Assembly: GCA_963971425.1 (NCBI GenBank)
Contig: OZ020521.1
Span: 10,061,519 to 10,125,518, forward strand
Length of the DNA stretch: 64,000 bases
Direction: 5' to 3'
Origin: Bryoerythrophyllum caledonicum
Taxonomy: Eukaryota; Streptophyta; Bryopsida; Pottiales; Pottiaceae
Shown here: one piece after another, positions 44,325 through 55,051 of the stretch
Numbering within the stretch: position 1 is the first letter of the stretch
Layout of the letters: every line of letters starts with the position of its first letter
Made by a program: the position numbers and the translations under genes
Notes under the pieces: model-generated
Database searches by the model: none
What the model was told of the DNA's origin: nothing
Seen by the model: the letters and a program-made list of their open reading frames with translations, nothing else

Positions 44325-47257
44325 TGCATGTGTATTGTTAAAGATGAGTTTATAGTTTTGAAATATATTTTGTATATATTTTGTAGATTTTGTGGCGGTT
44401 AGTTTTGTTTCTTGTATTATTATGAGGGCTGGTGGTGTGTCTGTGTTTGTGACTAGAGTTTGTAAACTTGGAAGGGCAGTGTTTAGTGAGGAGGCATTCC
44501 ATGTGATTATGTATATTTTTTCTTGGTTTGATCTAATGTTTTGATTTTGAGGAGGGATGTAGGGAAGAGGTGGGGGTGGGTGGGTGTACTCTGTTATAGG
44601 GTCTAGACATTTTAGTGATTCATTTATGAGGTTGTTAGGGAGGTAAGGGAATTTTTGTTTTATTGTATTATTTGAGGGTGGTATTTCTTGACTATGTAAG
44701 AAGTCGTATAATTTTTTATGTATTGATTTCTCATGGTTTATAATATTTTGGTTGTCTACTAGGAATTTAGTATAAGGGTGTGGAGTGTAAATGTGTCGTT
44801 CTGGTGGATTTTGTAAGTTTAGTAGATTTTGTAGAAGTGTATTGGTCCATGTAATTGTGTTCAAATTTTGTGGATTTAAGATATGGTTACATTTGTCTAG
44901 GTTTGGGTGTGTAGTGATTATTAGTGCATATAGAATGTGAGGTGGTGGGTGCGTATTTTTTTGTTGTATGTATTGGGCAACGTTTGGGTGTGTAGTGTTA
45001 TGTGTATGGTGTAATGTATGTGTGTTTTTTAAAAAAGGTGCAAAGGATTTTGCAATGTGTCCGTATTCCGGTTGTAGTTTTATGGTATTAGGTATGAAGT
45101 ATATTTTGGCATTTTTCTTATGTGACGTAGGGTGTCTTTTTAGTATATTTGGCATGGGTCCGGGGTTGGTTTCTATGTCTCCTCCTAGAAGTAGTAGGAG
45201 TTTGTGATATGTATGTTTAGTGTTGTATTTTAGAGTTTTTATTTTTTGTATACTAATAATAATAATTCTTTTAGGCTTAGTTATGTTATTAGGGTCTTGT
45301 TTGTTTGGGGGGATTAGTGTTAGTATTTTATAATAGGTGTGTTTTTTGTTTTGTTTTGGAATTTTTTGGTTATGTATGTGGTTTTGGTATTTTATTTTTT
45401 GTTTATTTGATTGTGTGTCTTCGTCTTTGTATGTGTGTATGTATGTGTTTTTTTGATGTTGTGTGGTTGTCTTTGTATATGGGTGTGTATATGTAGGTTT
45501 TATATTGGTATTCATATTTAGTGTTTTGTAGTAGGTGGATTTTTTGTTTTGTTTTAAGATTTTTTGTTCTTGTATGTGGCTTTGGTATTTTATTTTTTGT
45601 ATATTGTATTCTTCTTTGTATGTGTATATGTATGTGTTTTTTTGATGTTGTGTGGTTGTCTTTGTGTATGGGTGTGTATATGTGGTTGTATTTGGTTTTA
45701 TATTGGTATTCATATTTAGTACTAGTGTTTTGTAGTAGATGGATTTTTTGTTTTGTTTTAGAATTATATGGCTTTGGTATTCTATTTTTTGTTTATTTGA
45801 TTGTATGTATTTCTCTTTGTAATTGTGTGTGTATGTATTTTTTTGATGTTGTGTGGTTGTTTTTGTATACAGGTGTGCGTATGAAATTGTATTTGGTTTT
45901 ATATTGGTATTCATATTTAATACTAGTGTTTTGTTGTAGGTGGGTTTTTTGTTTTGTTTAAAGTTTTTTTGTTTTTGTATGTGACTTTGGTATTTTATTG
46001 ATTGTATGTAATTGTTTTTGTATGTGTGTATGTATATGTATGTGTTACAATTCATACTAGTATACATACTAGTATTCATATTGGTATTTGAGTTAGTGTA
46101 AGTATCAGTATTTGTATTAGTATACGTAATAGTACATGTATCTGTATATGTACAAGTATACAGATATTTATACAGATACGTACCAGTATACAGAAAAAAT
46201 ATATTGATATTTATTTCAATAAGATTCGTATATATTTTGACTTTCACTAGAATTTCTATTTTTAGTAATTCTATTTTTGGCGCCATCGGCGCCCTTCCAG
46301 CCGGCGAGACAAAAATTCCCCCTTCTATTTTTATTATTTGACATACTCTCAACAAATTCCTACTCTTTAATCGCAAACTCTTCTCATCTTTATATATATC
46401 AATTTTAATGTTACTATTAACTTTCCTATTACCCCTATAATTTATATTCCAATTTCTATTTTTTGTCTGTACTATTTTATTATTACTACCTTCTCTATTT
46501 ATTTTTACTCTGAAATTTATGTTTCTCATTACAAGTTTAATTAATTTTACATCCCTTATTTTTGATTTTATTAGGAAGCATATTCTATTTTTAGTACTGC
46601 CTTTCTAACTACGTTCTTAATATTTGTATTCTTATTATAATTAATTTCCATTACTAATTTGGTGGATTTTCCATCCCTTATTTTTGAATTTCTTAAGGAG
46701 CATATTCTATTTTTAGTATTGTTGTTTGTTGCTATGTTCTTGTTATATGTTTTCTTATGATAATGATTTTCTATCTTACCCGTTATTTTCTTCTTATATA
46801 TCCTCTCCGAGTTTTTCCTTTTATTTTTAATATTACTTGCTCTATTTGAAACCTTTGGAATTTTATAAATATCTATCTTCTTCCTATTTAATTTATGATA
46901 TCTTGAGTAATATATAGTGGAGTGATTTGATTTTTGACTTTGTTGCTTTGCGTTGTATTTTTGTTTTATTATGTTTGTAGATGTGATTTTTGTTTGATGT
47001 TGGAGTTTAATTGGTGTGAAAAGGGGGTTCCCTTTGTTAATGTTGTTTTCTAAAAGCTTTATTATGCTAATGTTTGTATAGTGGGTTTGGTTTGTATATA
47101 TTTTAGATATTTTCCATATTTTGTTTTGAGTTGGAGGTGATATATTTTCTTTTTGAATGGTAGTATCTAGAGATACTTTATTGTAGTATTTTGTTTTTTG
47201 GTTTTTAGTATAAATATATACTATAAAGGTAGAGATATGTGTAGCTATATTTGTCAA
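44325..47257 (-). pseudogene. LINE copy 2 ORF2, N-terminal part with 2A module array and start of APE
   Basis: From 47,257 down: a Lys/Asn-rich stretch, about two 41-residue repeats (near 46,800-46,580), a frameshift near 46,550, a Ser/Pro island, Tyr-Thr repeats, a four-fold ~200-base repeat of modules resembling decayed 2A regions, then one canonical module GDIETNPGPMP (about 45,200-45,150), a linker, and the first APE motifs (ITWNASSLN, IQETKL). It is interrupted by the nested insertion at 44,324. The first residues lie only a few bases after the ORF1 stop codon, so ORF2 could be reached by termination-reinitiation; no clear ATG is seen there. Confidence 0.75.
45240..46030 (-). repeat. Array of about four ~200-bp modules upstream of the canonical 2A
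   Basis: Each module encodes a variant of YQSHIQKQKILKQNKK, then YYKTLVLNMNTNIKPN, then YTHPYTKTTTQHQKNTYI. The middle phrase sits where copies 1 and 3 have YYKLLILIGGDMETNPRP, so these look like copies of the 2A-bearing segment whose GD and NPGP have been lost. Cores lie near 45,930, 45,730, 45,530 and 45,330. Confidence 0.6.
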
Positions 47258-47259
47258 AG

Positions 47260-48888
47260 CTAGTTTGACAGATCCATTGTTCCTTCTATTTCAAGGGTCT
47301 CAGGATGGTCAGCTTGCAATGATTCAAGAGTCATCTTCAATTGCCTTTGTAGAATTGCCATTTGGATTCTTGAATTTTTGTTTGATTCCGCTTGGACTTT
47401 GTCGGCATACACTTTGGCTTCTTCTATAATCTCATTTTTAAGCAAACTCATTTCATTCCTTATTTCTACCGATCCTTTACTTACCGCTTCTTCTACCATT
47501 CGGTTAAGATCTGATTTGGAGAAGTTGTTGGAGGGTGTATTCTCCAAGGCTTGCACCGTATTTGCCAAGGCGGTGTTGAGGTCGCTGAAGCCAAGTCTTG
47601 TCAATTCCTCGGATGTTGGTGCATTAACTCCATCCAAACTCTTTGGATGAGGACAGAACTCGACATATTTCCCTAATATTTTTGTATTTTGTTTGACATA
47701 TTTTTTATAGACCGCTGCATTCAAGCATTGGATATTGCAAGACCCTACATGCTTGTTGTTCTCAAGGCGAAAAAACACCCCAACCACATTTCTCTCTCCC
47801 ATATATGCCTTGATACCTTCCTCAAGAACAATGGTTGATTTGGTTTTGTTGAGGTTTTTTGCAATTAGAACTACAACATTCTTCCTTGCCTTGTCATCTT
47901 CGGACATCTTTTCCTTACTTGCGAATGAAACATCCATAAGCTCATTGGAAAAGGCGATTTTGGATGACTTCATTCGTTTTGCTTCATCCGGTGACGGTGC
48001 TTTGATCCATGCAAAGTCCGCCCCGTCATTCTTTTGGATGTTTGTCACTTCAAAATCAAGGCCCCTAGCGAATCCATCCATCACAATTTGCTCATACATG
48101 TGGTGCCACTTTTTACCCTTAAGGTTAATGCTATTTACTCTAACTGAGAGTAAACTTGCAATGGCAATGGAATCAAAGGTTTTACACACTTTCCCCCTCT
48201 GGATGTGTTGTTCATCCAATTTGAAGATGAACGGACGCAGACCTTGGAGAAGTCCACATGCATCCGTTTTAGGGTCCTTAAGGTGTATTTTAACCGCCCC
48301 ACTCCACCTTTTTGACCCATGGTAACACATGATTGCAATGGGTTCACCAAGGATATCCCCCACTTCAATATGCATGTGTTTGAGTCTCGCGACAACCATG
48401 GCCATAACATCATCTTTTAACAACAATAATTGTCCAAGTTCAAAGAAAATAGCCACATGATAGTCAAGGGCAAACCCGAACTCATCCACCTCCAGTTCTT
48501 GAGGGAGTTGGGTAAGATTGTAATGATTTCCATCCTTCCCATCCATCCTCTTCGAAGGCCATTCTTCTTGGAGGACATATGGGAAGGCTGGCTCACTCTC
48601 AATACAATCAAGAGCCTCTTCATGACTAACTCCCATTCTAACCAGTTGGCTCACTGGATGGGAGGTTTCCATAGATTCGTTCTTTTCCTTTGCAAGCAAG
48701 TTCAAAGCGTGAAAACCTAGCCAAAAGGGAGGGCGTTGAAGTTGTGCTTCTTTGCCCTTGACTTTCTTTTGACAAGATAGCATTTCCACACCACTCGACA
48801 TTTTTTGACTCTGAATTTCTACTTCAACCATCTGACTGTCCTCAAAGAGTTTTTTGGAGGTTAATGCATAGTTTGAGGTTGTTGCCAT
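47260..48888 (-). CDS. LINE copy 2 ORF1 protein, intact
   Basis: 542 residues from ATG at 48,888, chosen because alignment with copy 1 ORF1 begins a short distance after it; the frame itself is open far upstream. Landmarks: HYNLTQLPQELEVDE, DDVMAMVVARLKHM, GEPIAIMCYHGSKRWSGAV, LQGLRPFIFKLDE, GKVCKTFDSIA, GLDFEVTNIQK followed by DFAWIKAPSPDEA (RRM-like spacing, not proven), YVEFCPHPKSLDG, LGFSDLNTALANTVQAL, and a ~90-residue C-terminal helix rich in Glu, Lys and Gln (coiled coil). It most likely binds element RNA and multimerises, as other LINE ORF1 proteins do. No CCHC zinc knuckle. It is the only ORF1 here without a stop. Confidence 0.8.
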   Translation of the reverse strand: MATTSNYALTSKKLFEDSQMVEVEIQSQKMSSGVEMLSCQKKVKGKEAQLQRPPFWLGFHALNLLAKEKNESMETSHPVSQLVRMGVSHEEALDCIESEPAFPYVLQEEWPSKRMDGKDGNHYNLTQLPQELEVDEFGFALDYHVAIFFELGQLLLLKDDVMAMVVARLKHMHIEVGDILGEPIAIMCYHGSKRWSGAVKIHLKDPKTDACGLLQGLRPFIFKLDEQHIQRGKVCKTFDSIAIASLLSVRVNSINLKGKKWHHMYEQIVMDGFARGLDFEVTNIQKNDGADFAWIKAPSPDEAKRMKSSKIAFSNELMDVSFASKEKMSEDDKARKNVVVLIAKNLNKTKSTIVLEEGIKAYMGERNVVGVFFRLENNKHVGSCNIQCLNAAVYKKYVKQNTKILGKYVEFCPHPKSLDGVNAPTSEELTRLGFSDLNTALANTVQALENTPSNNFSKSDLNRMVEEAVSKGSVEIRNEMSLLKNEIIEEAKVYADKVQAESNKNSRIQMAILQRQLKMTLESLQADHPETLEIEGTMDLSN

Positions 48889-51800
48889 TCTGTGCACAAC
48901 AAAACAAGTCCATTCATTTCTTATTCTATATGTGAAGATGTTACTTCTTATCACCCTAACTAAACCCTCATTCCACAAATTAAGTTGTGGGCCTATTTGA
49001 GTGGTTGTAGTTAGGAAGAAGTTGGGGGAAATGTCTAGCTCTAATTTCATACATTCAGAATATGAAGCAAGGGCTACAGTTCTAACACAGCATGCATTGG
49101 TGGTGCTTCTATCACAATAAGTATTAACAAATGTTGTTTCCTGTGAATGAAGGTAAATCACAAACTTGTTGTGTTCACCTTCATTGTGGGAACACTCATA
49201 CTGCATCATGTCAATGAAGTCTAAGTGGGTTATACTAACATAAGGTGAAGGTAGATTCGACCAAATGATGAGAGTCCTACTGTCTAATACACATACACAG
49301 TTCTGCTTCAGCCTGTGGCTGAAAGCAGAGAAGCAATATTTCAGGGTTTCATTAATATATAATTTGGAACAAGCTTCCGAGCTTCTCTCAACCCTAGCAT
49401 GCAAGAACCAGCGTAACAGAGATAAACAAAAAGAACAAAAACCTGTTGGAATTCTTGATTTGGGGTCTCGCAGATTAGCGAATTGGTTCAGCCAGTTCTT
49501 CACTAAGGTCTTGCTGTTCTTTGGTACTGTAGCGACGTCGTGTCCCGGTGCTGTAGTATGCACCTTTGTTTCCGCTCCCGAGAGTCTCCGCCACCTTGTT
49601 GACGTGCTGAGGACCTCTGCTCCCGCTCTTACAAAGTTTTGCCGCTTCGGTATTTTCTGCTCCCACTCCGTCGGGACTCTGCCGCCTTCGGTGACCACTG
49701 CTCCCGCCAGCCGAAACGCTCCCGTCCACCTTGGTGGTGCCTCGATGATGCCACCTCCCTTGCAGTTGCTGTGTCTGTGTACTCCACCTCCGTCTTGAGT
49801 TCTTGTGTCCGCTTGCTCTACCAGCCTTGATGACGCTGTCTTCTCGATGCCGGTGCCGTCTTGTCGCCGTCTGTTTGCAGGTGCCTTCGTCTCGCAGGGG
49901 TTCGATAGCAGCGTACTCCACCACCAAACGGCAGTCACCTCTGCACTCCCCTTGGTTGACAGGTTCGTCCTCTTTGTGCCCTCCTTTGCTGCTCTCGGTG
50001 TCCTTGGTTTCTCTCTTGTGTCTGGTTGCTTCACTGGTGCAACTCCTCTTGGAGCTTCTACAAACCCTCGCCACTTCTCTCCTATTCCAGGCTTCCTCAC
50101 AAATCGCTCAATGTCTACTCTATCTAATCTTCTCTCAGTGTTCAATAACCTCAGTGGTGTAGTGTCAAGGAGATAGGGACTGCTGTGTTCTACGTGGTGT
50201 GGCTGATGTGTGCGAGAGAGGAGGAGGTCTTCTTGTGGTGGGTTTATATACATACCCATGCTCTTATTTATTTTTTGTTCGTTATGGTTTTCTTGCTTAC
50301 TGTTAGGTGGTAATTCCTTAGGCGGCTGGTGAAACAAGTTAGGGTTTTTATTGGTTCGGCCTTTAGATTTCATCTCTCTAACATCATGTGGATTATATGT
50401 AATGGTAATTGTTTTCTTTAGGGAAATTGCACACAGTAATTGAGTAAATTGACTTAGTTTTACACCATTTATGTATGAATTTGGGTTAGGGTTGCTTACC
50501 TGGTGTTTTGGCTTGCTGGCGATGTGGTTGAGGCGCGCTGCAAGTCCTCTAATGTTGTGACCGTTTCTTTTCTGCTTCATGTCTTTGGCTGTGCTGCGGT
50601 TGCGTTGTTGTTGTTGCCATCTGTTGAAGCTGTTGATGAAGCAACCTCCCCTGTCGACATTGTAGCTGCGACTAATGTTGAGGTAGATCTTGATTATGTG
50701 TCGTTGGGTTTGAAATCTCCAATTGCTGAGTTTGAAGTCTTCTATGTAACTGATTTGTTTGTTGACTACTTTCTTCTTGATGTCACCATTGGGCTCTTTT
50801 CTGGCGGTATCAGCTGCTGTCGGTACGAAGGCAACTGTGACCACCATCTTCACAGGGTCAGTAGCCTCCTCCACTCCATCGATACTGATCTTTTCCACGG
50901 CGTCATGAGTGGCAGGTTGGGTGCAGAATTCTTGAGATTTTTGATGCTGCCTGGAGTTGGCTGTCGAGAGCGGGTGTTGGTTGTTGAGAGTGGGAGCCTG
51001 AACTTGTTTCGTTACACTGCGTCTTGCTTGGATCCGAGCTGCATGTATCCTCGATGTACGGTTGCTGCTCCTGTGGGGCATCCAGTTGTATTTGATGCTC
51101 CTCCCAAGTGTTTGTTTGTGAGCTTGAACTTGTGTCTTCAGGTGCATCTGGTTCGGCTTCGTCAATCTTTGTTTCTTGGTCCTGATTATCTTCGATGGTG
51201 TTGTCGTAGGTGGTAGGCTGAACAGTGTCCATGTTGGTTGGATCCACGGAGTTGAGATTCGAAGGTTTGGAGGTGCTGAGGCTGAGGTTGAGGCTCTAGG
51301 CCTGGTCCGTCTCGATCTTCGTGAACATCGTGTCTTCCTTGCTGAAACTGGTATCTGAATAATACTTGCTGTAATTGACTTCTCCGTGGTGGCTTGCAGG
51401 TGTTGATTCCTTCGGTAGTTTTCTTGGCGGTAGTGTTGCTCCGAATGGTTTTGGTGATGATAGGCTCGTGGTGATAATGTCGCAGCTTCAAATCCTGTTG
51501 AGCGATCTACTTGTGTGCTTGGCGAGATAGGCATCACAGTAGTCGGTCCTAGTGCTACTACATTTCTTTGTAGAGGATATGTAACATGTAGGGTATCTAT
51601 GTAATACAAATGAGCATGGGAGTTCTGGTCTATGTTGTGCTTATAATACCTGGTGTGGCAAATGTGTAAGGAGAATATAAGTGAAATCAGAGTGTAGAGA
51701 AGTAGGAAGAACCTTGAGAGTTGGGGATTGATAACTCCAACTTGATCTGTTTGTGGTGTTGGTGTTGTGGGCAGTGTCGGGCTTGGTGGTGTTGTTTGTT

Positions 51801-52307
51801 GCGTGGGCTCTTGATGCTTGTATGTCGTACCGGCAGTTGTTGTGTGTCTTCTCCTACTTGCAGGTTTTTGCTTCAAACTGATAGACATTCTAGATCTAAC
51901 TGTGGGGTGGCTGTGTGGCTATCTATGATTTGTGAGTGGTAGGGTTAGTGAAAGTTGAGGAGGTGTATGATAGATCTACATTTGAAATAGACTTCACACA
52001 TATGCAGTGTATACCATTGTGATGCAGCCAACACTACTCTCCACCAACTCGCTCAGAGATTAGAGTGCAATCACAGGCAAACTGCTGCAGATATGTGTTT
52101 CTAGTTTCAGATCTAGATCTACGTCAAACTTCCTAACAATCACAACAAGCAATCACAGATCTGTGGCATCACCCTCATTGTGATGTATGTTTGTCAACCT
52201 ACACACACAGATCTCAGCTTTCCACCATAGCCACCCTCACCTCTCTCTCAGTAGCTCTCAGACATCTTAACCGAGGAATTCTCTCTACTTGTGGAATATG
52301 AAGTTAT
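48889..52307 (-). other. LINE copy 2 5' region, open in the ORF1 frame for ~1,000 codons
   Basis: From ATG at 51,888 the ORF1 frame continues without a stop to ORF1 itself, giving a 1,542-codon frame. The N-terminal ~1,000 codons are low in clear domain signals (Thr/Pro/Gln-rich start, one hydrophobic stretch FFLLLYTLISLIFSLHIC near residues 60-77, then mixed sequence). From 52,307 to 51,889 the leader has several AGATCT sites and no coding signal. Copy 1 has no matching sequence at this position. The opposite strand also has long open frames (50,503-51,216), so composition may contribute. Confidence 0.45.
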
Positions 52308-52310
52308 AAT

Positions 52311-55051
52311 AAAAAACTACATACACACACACAAAGACAATCACACACCATCAACGAAACACATACATATACATACACACATACAAAGACAAACACATAC
52401 AATAAAAAAAAAACACAAATACCAAAGCCACATTCAAAAACAAAAAATTCTAAAACAAAACAAAAAACCCATCTACTACAAACTACTAATATTAATTGGA
52501 GGAGACATGGAGACTAACCCAAGACCCATGCCGAACATATTAAAAAGACACCCCGCTTCGCACAAAAAGAATGCCAAAACATATTTCATACCGAATACTA
52601 ATACAAACACCAAAACAAACAATTGTACAAACCACAAAATATATAATAACACCGCATATGAAAAAAAGGACTTAAAAGCCACTTTAAAAACCAACATAAA
52701 CCCACATACAAATAGTCTTAAACATAATAGTTACATATGCACACGGACAAAAACAACCAAGATAAAATACAACCAATCATACATACATCCATACACTACT
52801 AAAACAAAAACAACCACAAAAAACACATGGACAAAAAATAAACTAAAGTCGAAAACAACTACACCTACTATAAAAATAAATAAACCCACAACTCACACAC
52901 AAAATACAAACATCCACCTACCCCCAAAACAACAAGTCATTAATAACACAACAAAGCCTTTAAAATACACCACTAAACATATATACCACAAACTTCTACT
53001 ACTTCTAGGAGGAGACATTGAAACCAACCCGGGACCCATGCCCAATATACTAAAAAGACATCCTACATCACATAAGAAAAATGCCAAAATCTACTTTATA
53101 CCTAATACTACAAAACTCCAACCAGAATATGAACACATTGCAAAACCCTTCGCACCATTTCTAAAAAACACATACATTACACCACATACACAACACTTCC
53201 CACCCAAACATTGCCCAATACATACAACAAAAAAATACGCATCCACCACCCCACATCTTATATGCACTAATAATCACTACTCATCCAAACATAGATGAAT
53301 GTAACCAACTTCTAAATCCACAAAATTTAAACACAATTACATGGACTAATACACTCCTACAAACCTTACTAACCTTACAAAACCCACGAGAACGACACAT
53401 TTATACTCCACACCCCTATACTGAATTCCTAGTAGACAACCAAAATATTATAAACCATGAGAACTCAATACATAAAAGACTATACGACTTCTTACATAGT
53501 CAAGACATACCACCCTCAAATGATATAATAAAACTAAAATTCCCTTACCTCCCTAACAACCTCACAAGTGAATCACTAAAATGTCTAGACCCTATACCAG
53601 AATACACCCACCCACCCCCACCTCTTCCCTACATCCTTCCTCAAAATCAAAATCAAAACATTAGACCAAACCAAGAAAATACATACATAATCACATGGAA
53701 TGCCTCATCACTAAACACTGCCCTTCCTAGCTTACAAACTCTAGTCGCAAACACAGACACACCACCGACTCTTATAGTTATACAAGAAACAAAACTAACC
53801 GCCACAAAATCTACAAAATATATACAAAATATATTTCAAGACTATAAACTCATCTTTAACAATACACATGCACTTACAAGGTGCATGCAACAAAGGAGAC
53901 CATACACACCGGGCCGCGGTGGCCTCCTTACATTAATACACAAAAAATATACATTCCCCGGCAACATCAACAAAATCCCTACCCCAATGCACATATCACC
54001 ATACATTCAAATAATTAAAATCACTAATCACCCACTACAACCGTGGTTAATCTTTCACATGTATATGCCATCCCATCCCGAAGATACTAGATTTCTCTTA
54101 GATATACAAAACACTATTACAACCCATATTAATAATCATCCCAATCATACATACCTATTATGTGGAGACTTCAATAGAGACATAGCGCTAATTGGCCGCC
54201 AAAATGGAAACCATCACACCCCCCCTCAAAACATTGATTACCAATGGCGCCGCTTCACAGAAAACTTATACTTCACTTACATCAATACCGATACACAATT
54301 CTCTAGACAAGGTGGCTACAATTATAGTGATTGGAGTCTAATAGATGGATTCTATATAAATACAAACAACAACACACAATACACCTCCACAACAAACAAA
54401 GATATTATTCTCAATTTGGACCACTCATTCGTACAACTGCACATCCCAAATAACACACTAATTAGTAGAACTCCTACAATCCCAAACAAAGACACTATAC
54501 GCATACTCAACCCCATCCCAAAAACCAACATAGAAAAATTCAACACAAAATTCTTCGAAGAAAACTCCGTACAAATAGACTCCCTCATAAACACTCTTGA
54601 AAACAATAGTCAATTAACACAAGCACAATGGCAAAAAGCATGCCACTCTCTAGACAAAATCATCAATAAAATCTCGGATACACTAGAACAAACTTGTAGA
54701 GCACACCCAATACCCCAAATGACAAACAGAACCTCTCAACAAGGCGGGTATCTACCCCGCAAACTTTCTAAAACTTGGAAACAACACTTAACCACATACC
54801 ATACCATACGTAAAACCATTAGAATTGTAAAAAACAACCCTCAATGGCGTAACCACCCCATACACAACGAACTACTAACTATACAACACATCCAAATCCC
54901 TACCCCGCCGCCTCCGGACCATCCCCACGATACATGGATAAAAGATATCGCGATAATTGCAAAAAATGCCAACATACAAGCCCGGAGAATAATCACAAAA
55001 TATTCAAAAGAAAACATTAAAAAAGCCATCTCAAAATACAGACAACTATAG
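52311..55051 (+). pseudogene. LINE copy 3 ORF2, 2A modules and APE endonuclease (frameshifted)
   Basis: Both 2A-like modules are present: GDMETNPRPMP at 52,501-52,527 and GDIETNPGPMP at 53,011-53,037. A two-base deletion near 53,165 (AAAACACATAC against AAAAACACACATAC in copy 1) shifts the frame after KPFAPFLKN. The APE part resumes in the new frame with ITWNASSLN, IQETKL, CGDFNRD and LIDGFY. The last APE box reads NLDHSFV instead of NSDHSPV, so the conserved Ser is changed next to the catalytic Asp-His pair. The frame ends at TAG 55,049, at the position also stopped in copy 2. Confidence 0.85.

Larger units (their letters stand above)
37377..52307 (-). mobile_element. LINE copy 2, nearly full length, minus strand, lacking the last ~75 bases
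   Basis: Read from 52.3 kb downward: a 3.4 kb 5' region, ORF1 (48,888-47,260, intact), ORF2 (from about 47,257 to 37,577, with one nested insertion and several stops), and a truncated 3'UTR. At 37,377 it joins copy 1's tail directly in the CCACTGGACAAGG block, so its own hairpin and tail are missing. Its RT, RNase H and C-terminal parts are about 95% identical to copy 1 by eye, but ORF1 is much more diverged. It abuts copy 3 head to head at about 52,308. Confidence 0.88.
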
